Positions 58,001 to 64,000 of a stretch of DNA of 64,000 nucleotides are shown piece by piece. Position 1 is the first letter of the stretch. The number at the start of each line of letters is the position of its first letter. The stretch comes from Bretschneidera sinensis (taxonomy: Eukaryota; Streptophyta; Magnoliopsida; Brassicales; Akaniaceae). The stretch is taken from assembly GCA_023935145.1 (NCBI GenBank), contig CM043701.1:68801317-68865316 (forward strand), in the 5' to 3' direction. The translations under genes and the position numbers were made by a program. Below the pieces are notes generated by a model that did no database searches, was not told where the DNA came from, and was given only the letters and a program-made list of their open reading frames with translations.

Positions 58001-58289
58001 TGTAGTGGCAAGATCAAGTGTTGAAGCAGAGTTTAGGGCAATGGCGCAAGGATTTTGTGAATTACTATGGCTCAAAACAATTTTGGAAGACTTAAAGATT
58101 AAGTGGGATGGACCTATGAGGCTATTTTGTGACAACAAGTCAGCTATCAACATCGCTCATAATCCCGTTCAACATGACTGGACAAACCATATTGAGGTAG
58201 ATAGACATTTCATAAAAGAGAAGTTGGACAGCGGATTAATCTACACATCGTACATCCCAACAAACAATCAACTTGCTGTGTACTTATAA
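55020..58289 (+). pseudogene. Small copia gag-pol remnant, broken
   Basis: A short gag start (VENTTLSTEGLNHPTLGDL) joins directly to a zinc knuckle CTYCKKPRHTRERC, so the capsid part is deleted. The protease site reads VIGSGATDHMT, with G in place of the catalytic D. Integrase keeps YHFRLGHPSF and CDLCEFTKYKR but loses most of its catalytic core near 56180. RT (56912-57516) keeps WVFTVKYKSDGSLKRYKARL but its active site is YVND, with D changed to N. RNase H at 58005-58289 has EAEFRAMAQGF and CDNKSAINIAHNPV. There are many stops. Confidence 0.87.
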
Positions 58290-58370
58290 AAGGACTGAAC
58301 AGTGAAGCGTTCCAACGACTTATATACAAGTTGAGAATGAAGGATTCGTATTTATCAGCTTGAGGGGGAG

Positions 58371-58589
58371 TGTTGAGAGTTCTAATTAGGTTTATGTTGA
58401 GAGTCCTAATTAGGTTTTCTATTATGTATCATAGTAGGTTTCCTAAATCTTATCTATTTTATATCTATCTTATCTAATTATGTCTCTTAGTCCTATTAGG
58501 TTTGATATTCATAAGTCTATATATATAACTGTTGAATTGTATTTAGAAAATCAATAATACATAATTCTTTTCAATTCTTTTTGTTAACA
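58371..58589 (+). repeat. 3' LTR of the small copia element, with doubled start
   Basis: TGTTGAGAGTTCTAATTAGG at 58371 and TGTTGAGAGTCCTAATTAGG at 58395, a 24 bp tandem duplication. From 58395 the length equals that of the 5' LTR. Confidence 0.88.
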
Positions 58590-58594
58590 AGTTC

Positions 58595-59243
58595 GTTCAA
58601 AATTGTGGCATCATCGCTCGGCCTCTTACCAACCTAAGCAAAAAAAAGGAAGTTTGGATGCCTTGAGGAAGTCGAAACAGCCTTATTAGCTCTTAAGTAA
58701 GCAATGATCACCACTCCCACTTTGGCTATGCCTAATTTTAGTGATTCCTTCACCATTGAAACAGATGCTTCTGAAGAGGGGATTGGCACTGTCTTAACTC
58801 AACAAGGTAAGCCCATCACCTTTATGAGTTGCGCACTTGGCATTACAAAAAAATCATGGTCAACCTACACCAAGGAGATGCTTGCAATTGTGGAGGCAAT
58901 ACGCTTGTGGCGACCTTATTTACTAGGAAGAAAATTTTTCATCCAAACCGATCAGTGCAACCTGAAATATTTTTTGGAACAACGTGGGGTCACACCTGAG
59001 CAACAAAAGTGGGTAGAAAAATTAATGGGCTATAACAATGAGAGTACTTACCACCCAGGCCGTGAAAACTCAGCTGCGAACGCCCTCTCACGTAAGCCTA
59101 ACAGTCCAGTTCTTCATCATCTACATGTGGCTGTCATAATCATGTGGGATGAGATTAGGCGTTCCTATGAAGGGGATTCTTTTATCCAATCCGTAGATCG
59201 GATGGCCAAGGCTCAACCCGAGGGGCCATATTCACAGCGCTAA
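58595..59243 (+). pseudogene. Chromodomain Ty3 RNase H, broken
   Basis: TDASEEGIGTVLTQQGKPI, YTKEMLAIVEAIRLWRPYLL, TDQCNLKYFLEQRGVTPEQQ and YHPGRENSAANALSRK are typical Ty3 RNase H and its end. The open frame from 58704 covers it. The connection before 58704 is broken by stops. Confidence 0.88.
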
Positions 59244-59259
59244 AGACTATTTTTATTCG

Positions 59260-60330
59260 AAGGCAGAGTAATTATTCATTCTCAAGAGGCGCTGCGGACC
59301 AAGTTGATGCATGAGGCTCATGACACAAAAATCAGGGGGCAATCAGGAGTATTGTGGACATTCAAAAGATTGGCTCAACAATTTTATTAGCAAAAAATGC
59401 ACCAAGCAGTGAAGTATGCAAAAAAATGAAGTTTGAGACACTCTCTCCGGCTGGACTCCTGTAACTGTTGCATATTCCTTGCCAAGTATGGGACGACATC
59501 ACTCTCGAATTCATTGAAGGATTGCCAACCTCCCACAGCAAGGACACTATCTTGGTAGTCATCGACAGTTTAAGTAAATCCGCACATTTCTTAACTTTAA
59601 CTCATCTTTTTATTGCTAGAGGCGTGGCTGGAAAATTTGTGGAAGGAATTATCAAGTTGCATGGCCTTCCCAGATCCATCATCAGTGATCAGGACCCAAT
59701 ATTTATTAGCAGATTTTGGCAAGAGTTCTTCCAAATGTCAGGAACCAAGTTACAACTCAGCTCCGCCTATCATTCGCAAACCGACGGATAGATGAAAGTG
59801 GTAAATTGCTGTGTAGAGAAATATCTTCGATGCTTTGTTCATCAATGGTCGTGCAAGTGGAGTACCTACCTTCCGTGGGCTGAGCTGTGGTAGCGTACGA
59901 CATACCACGCATCTACAAGAATGACCCCATTCCAGGTGTTGTATGGACATTTACCTCCTTCAATCCCCATTTACCATAGTGGGTTTTCTTCGGTGCAAGA
60001 AGTGGACCAAAGTCTCGTGTCTAGAGATGAGTTGCTTTGCTAACTTAAAGCTAACCTGGAGACTTCCATTAATCGCATGAAGCAAATGATAGATCAAAAT
60101 AGACGGGATGTAAATTCCGAAGTGGGTGACATAGTGTTTCTTAAGTTGCATCCCTACCAGCAGCAGTCAACTTTCAAATGTGCCCACTAAAAGCTCACTA
60201 GTCGATTTTACGGGCCATATCCAGTGATATAGAAAATTGGAGCGGTTGCATACAAACTTCAGCTACCAGAAGAAGCTCGAGTTCATCCTATCTTCTACGT
60301 TTCACTCCTAAAATAATTCATGGGGGACTT
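59260..60330 (+). pseudogene. Chromodomain Ty3 integrase, broken
   Basis: The zinc domain is degenerate (HEAHDTKIRGQSG). The core has DDITLEFIEGLPTS (first D), IISDQDPIF (second D), and HSQTDG followed by TAG and MKVVNC where relatives have TEVVNR, so the third catalytic residue E is K. The C-terminal part (GDIVFLKLHPYQQQ, FYGPYPVI, PEEARVHPIFYVSLLK) is interrupted by several stops. Confidence 0.87.
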
Positions 60331-60372
60331 CACGGTGCCTTCTATGGAGCTGCCACTAGTGACCAACGAAGG

Positions 60373-60540
60373 AGTTGTTATACTGGAACCTCAGCAAATA
60401 CTGAATACTCGTTGGGTCAAAAGGTGGAATAAAATTGAGGAAGAAAATCTGGTCTAGTGGAAGCATCTACCTGTGGAGGAGGCCACATGGGAGAAAAACC
60501 AATCGTTGCTTAAACAATTTCCATCTATGGACTTTGAAGA
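60373..60540 (+). pseudogene. Chromodomain at the integrase C-terminus
   Basis: QQILNTRWVKRWNKIEEENL, then TAG, then WKHLPVEEATWEKNQSLLKQ. The W/WK...PVEEATWE pattern is that of chromoviruses, where the domain targets integration to marked chromatin. The TAG replaces the Q of the VQWK-type motif. Confidence 0.85.
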
Positions 60541-60567
60541 CAGGAGTCCACTTGATAGGGGGAATAT

Positions 60568-60968
60568 TATTAGGCCCCGATGTTCAGAGAGAGGCCTAAA
60601 GCCAAATCCCAAGTATTAGGGATGAGGTTAGTTGTGAAGAGTTAGTAGTTGACGTGAAGATCTCACATGTGAAGACTAGGTCATTAACAGTAGAAAGTTT
60701 TACATTTTACGTTGCTTGATGTTATTTTTCTGTTGCATGTTTATTTCCATTAGTTATGCTTTCTGTTATTATGTGTGTTTGTGTTTTGGTTACTAGCAGT
60801 CTTATGTTGTCTTTTATTTCGGAATTATGTACGTGGCTTTTGTTTATTTAAGCAGCCAATAATTATCAATGAGATAATCAAGCAAGTTTATCCAAATTGT
60901 GGTACATTCTCACCCGAAGAGAATATTTTCCTTAGTGTTCATAACCAATTCTTAAGTGGGACCTATCA
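60568..60968 (+). repeat. 3' LTR of the chromodomain Ty3 element (401 bp)
   Basis: Starts TATTAGGCCCC (TG changed to TA), ends GGACCTATCA, followed by CTCAT. The PPT GATAGGGGGAATA is at about 60554-60566. Confidence 0.92.
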
Positions 60969-60973
60969 CTCAT

Positions 60974-61100
60974 CTTCAACAATAAGGAGTTTGAGGTTGC
61001 TAATATTCTGGACTTCATCAAGGTCAGAGTTGCTTGGTGGGAAAAAGCTAATGGTAATATTAATCTAGGACCCTACTCAATTATTGACTTTATTAAGAAT
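60974..61100 (+). pseudogene. LINE 3' fragment, right half
   Basis: IFNNKEFEVANILDFIKVRV and AWWEKANG, the end of plant L1 ORF2, continuing the fragment at 30175-30522. Confidence 0.78.
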
Positions 61101-64000
61101 TTCTCATATAGGAGGTTGCAGAGTGAAGAAAAAGTATCTAAGATCCTCTTTCAAAAGTTCTAAATTTGTAAAACAAACAAGCTGTTAGAAATTATCTAGG
61201 ATCCTCTTGCTTACTCTCTATAATATTTCATCACCTTTTCTCTCATAATGTCATTATCAATTATCTCATATGCTAAAAATCTCCAAATTTTGTTATCTGT
61301 CTTCCACATCCACATATATAAAGACATTTTTATCCAGAAGATTCATATACAAAATTATACATGATCGAAATTTAAAAGAAAAAAAATTATACTATTTTTT
61401 TTGTTATTAAACCAACTTTTTCTAATTATAGAAGGTTTAAAACAACTTTTATGAAAAACTAAAAAAATTATTACACATACTAATATCTTGTTTACACTCT
61501 AAAAAATATTTGTTATTAAAGAAAAATGTTAATTTATGAAACTAAAATTAAATCTATATTACAACAAAAGCCCAAAAATACTCGTGCATATCAAATTCTT
61601 AGAACCTATAAACATTGAAATCAAATAGATTCTAAATTAATGAAATTCTTACACCATATGGATTGTGGAGTGACCTGTATATTTAATTTGATAATAAACC
61701 CAAAACCAGAATAAGGCTAAGAGGCAGAGAAAATGAAATTAAAGCAAGAATAACATGTATATTGATCATCTAGTCTCTCTTTACTTGCTGTCATGTACAG
61801 AGCCTAAAAAGTAAGTGAAAGGAAAAAAGATACATAATAGAGGAGAGGAGACTCATACCAAATATTTATAAAAAAATGTATAAATATGTAAAAAAAATTA
61901 TTAATAAGGGAAGAAATTACCAAGCTTGAATTTGTGAGTAACTTATGTGCTAACGGTGACCACAGAGTTGATGGAATGTGTCAAACCATTTGAAATGTCC
62001 GAAATTCTATAAAGAGAAAACAGGACAGATGAGAGAAAGTGCTTTAATGGTGAGAAATTGGAAGAAATATGGAAAGAGAAATGATGAGAAGACTTACCAC
62101 CACCTACCCAAAGTATGAGTTGCCGGAAAACATCCTTGGTGTCAGAATTTATGGTGCTTGAAGGAGAGAGAAAGTAGATCACAAACTTGAAAAATCAAGA
62201 TTTTAGGAGAGAGAAACCATTGGAAAAGAGAGGGGGGAAGGAATCGATGGAGAGGAAGAAGAAGGGAGAAGGAGAAATAGAGAGGAAAAAAAAATTTGTG
62301 AGAGATAGGAGGAGTGGCTACGCGAAGGGTGAAGGAGAGGGTGGAGACGAGAGAGAGAGAAGAGGAAGAAAAAAAGCGAAGGAAGAAGACAAAGAAGAAG
62401 AAGAAGAAGAAAAAAAGAGAAGAGAAAAACAAATATTGGGATAAGGAGAGGGAGAGTGAGCTCGGTGACAGAGATTGAGAGAGGAAAAAGATAGGGGGAG
62501 AGTGAAAATGACGATGAGATAGAGAGTTTTTTAAAAACATTTTTTATCTTGTCTTTTTATTATTGACAATTTGGATTTTTTCTTTTTAATTGGTGTTTAA
62601 CAGTAACTGGTAGTTTTCTTTTATAAAAAGTTGACCCCGAACTTCAACCCAGACCCGCCCGTAATATAGTTTCGCACCGGCTCTCAACATAACCTAATTA
62701 GGTCTCTCAACAAGTTTTATTCATTTTCCTTTGGAAAAAAGATGCAATAAAAAAATAACAATGTATTGAGTATGACTAATAAATTTATGTTAGTCAAGTA
62801 GTTACAGTGTTAGACAATGCTATGAGTTGGATTTGAATTATCATCATTATATATATAATGTTAACCTATCCTACTTAAAACATAAGTTAGAATTAAGTCT
62901 CAACTAATTTGGACAAAAATATCTTTAAGTTTAGTTGAATGAATGGGAGATAAAGGGACAAATTTATCTTTCATCTTATTGATGTAAAAAAGTAAGTAAC
63001 GGTAATCACGTCAAGTCTGGTTGTATACTGAAGTCAAATCCAAGTAGGGAAAACACAAGATCACTTGAAAAAGGAAGCCACCTGGAGTTTTGTTCTCCGA
63101 GGAGGACCTTTTGATGCTTAAGTCAGCTAATGACTAAGGATGAAGTGAGGGCAAAGATGGAGGAAAATTTGGGGAAGAATGAGCCACTTTCAAAGCTAGA
63201 TCATTGTAAGTAGAGATTTTCAACTTTAATTTGATTACCTTTGAATCTATTATATATCTTCTCATTTCTTTCAGCATCTCTTTAGCATGTGTTCTTGTGA
63301 GTTTTGCAACTTACTTTTGATTTGAATGCTATTGAAACTTAAACATTTAGAAAATAAATTGTTAGCACAATTTAAGTAGTATTTTATCATAATTAAAATC
63401 AAATAAAGGTCAACAATGTCCCTGTTTTTTATGATGACAAAACTATCAAGAGAAAAACATATTTTAAAATCTAAATTTAGAATTTTGCATAAAACGGACA
63501 TACTTTCCTCTGTTTTTAAGATAAAATCCTCTTGCAAGTTTCAAAGACAACCAAGCAAGTAATATATCTATAAATTTCTCAAGCAAGGAGCAAAGGTCCC
63601 CCTAAATCTATGCACTTATACAGAGTTTTACTCATTTTTCTCCCTTTTTATCTCTCGTTTTGTCACCAACACAAAAGGGGTAGAGCAAGCAGAAAACAAG
63701 GGAGTAGATAGATAGATAATGATCTTATAAATCTGCATACAAAAACTTAGCTCAAAATGGAGATTTTAAGATCTAGGGGGAAGAATCAGATATAAGAGAA
63801 AAAAGTTGAAAAATTATAGCTAGACAAACATTCTAAAACAGAGACTAAAAGAGCTAATATTGAGGATAAATAAAAGAGCTAAGACTCCCATTAGTCTAGT
63901 AAAAATAGCCAAATATGCATAAAAGCATTAAAATGCAAAGGAATGTGACTTGCAATTGTTCAAGAGTTTTGAAGACAAAAGAAAAATAAAGTGAAGAAAT
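61101..64000. other. AT-rich intergenic sequence, no gene supported
   Basis: There are only short chance frames. A purine-rich AG tract lies at 62170-62480. At 62681-62712 there is a short minus-strand copy of the doubled LTR start of the small copia family (CTCTCAACATAACCTAATTA on plus). The remainder shows no motif I can assign. Confidence 0.7.
62170..62480. repeat. Purine-rich low-complexity tract
   Basis: Long runs of GA, GGA and GAA. The open frames across it (62187-62444 on plus, 62142-62540 on minus) are by-products of this composition, encoding mostly K/E/R or S/L/F. Confidence 0.85.

Larger units (their letters stand above)
54659..58589 (+). mobile_element. Small Ty1/copia element (Ale-like, tentative)
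   Basis: LTRs of 195 bp (54659-54853) and 219 bp (58371-58589), PBS TGGTATCCGAGC at 54854, PPT TGAGGGGGAG at 58361-58370, and AGTTC duplication (54654-54658, 58590-58594). It is 3.9 kb and shortened: most of gag and the integrase core are deleted. The short LTRs and the RNase H phrase EAEFRAMAQGFCELLWLK fit the Ale/Retrofit group. It lies in the RT of the Ty3 element. Confidence 0.9.
30523..60968 (+). mobile_element. Chromodomain Ty3 element (Reina size), split by three insertions
   Basis: 5' LTR 30523-30898, PBS for initiator tRNA-Met, gag, protease, RT, RNase H, integrase with chromodomain, polypurine tract, 3' LTR 60568-60968. CTCAT flanks both ends (30518-30522 and 60969-60973). The pieces are 30523-31106, 40692-40726, 52489-54658 and 58590-60968, together about 5.15 kb, with LTRs near 0.4 kb, which suits the Reina lineage; lineage is inferred. 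Each inner insertion has its own target duplication, so this element is older than all three. All domains carry stops. Confidence 0.92.

Noticed and set aside
62142..62540. Frames of 85 and 132 codons on opposite strands
   Set aside because: Purine-rich low complexity gives long open frames in several phases; no motif, and no support for a gene.

Overview
This is nuclear DNA of a flowering plant, probably a eudicot. The window holds one recognisable host gene, for a chloroplast cyclophilin of the CYP28 type, in a landscape of nested and decayed transposable elements. The evidence is a spliced plastid-targeted gene, plant-specific retroelement lineages (Athila, Tat, a chromodomain Ty3 element of Reina size, Tork-like and small Ty1/copia), plant LINE fragments and a hAT element. 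The species cannot be named from the sequence.

Region 1 to about 23.7 kb. The oldest layer is a Tat-lineage Ty3 element on the minus strand. Its 5' LTR starts at 23260, its gag lies at 21594-23207, protease/RT at 12953-15178, and the start of its second (archaeal-type) RNase H at 1-96. It continues off the left edge. Two Athila-lineage elements on the plus strand cut it. Athila-1 (97-12952, target duplication AAGAT) has gag, protease, RT, RNase H, integrase and a downstream ORF3, all broken. Athila-2 (15179-21593) keeps gag only. A solo LTR (9632-10853, duplication ACATT) sits inside Athila-1.

Region 23.7 to 30.2 kb. The CYP28-type gene has two coding exons (24106-24745 and 28452-28660) around a 3.7 kb intron. 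The intron has collected a LINE fragment, a truncated copia element inserted in that fragment, and a minus-strand LTR-like block with GTGTCGACAC palindromes. A small minus-strand copia LTR lies downstream at 29768-29967.

Region 30.2 to 61.1 kb. A LINE 3' fragment was hit by a chromodomain Ty3 element (30523-60968, duplication CTCAT). That element then received three insertions: a minus-strand Athila-like gag/protease-only element (31107-40686, GATAA), itself hit in its protease by a hAT transposon (34083-37084); a tandem Tork-like copia array LTR-internal-LTR-internal-LTR (40727-52488, CAAAA); and a small copia element (54659-58589, AGTTC).

Region 61.1 to 64.0 kb is AT-rich intergenic DNA with a purine-rich tract and no gene I can support.

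No element here is coding-competent. Each Ty3 element has stops, frameshifts or deleted pol, and most stops in the coding domains fit C-to-T change at CAA, CAG, CGA or TGG codons. The most interesting material is non-coding: a short inverted repeat CATTG-AGGA-CAATG followed by a G-run shared by three divergent Athila-type elements, a candidate internal promoter ahead of Athila-1 ORF3 that resembles the element's own LTR, and palindrome clusters in the U3 of several LTR families. I saw no clear new multi-gene system.
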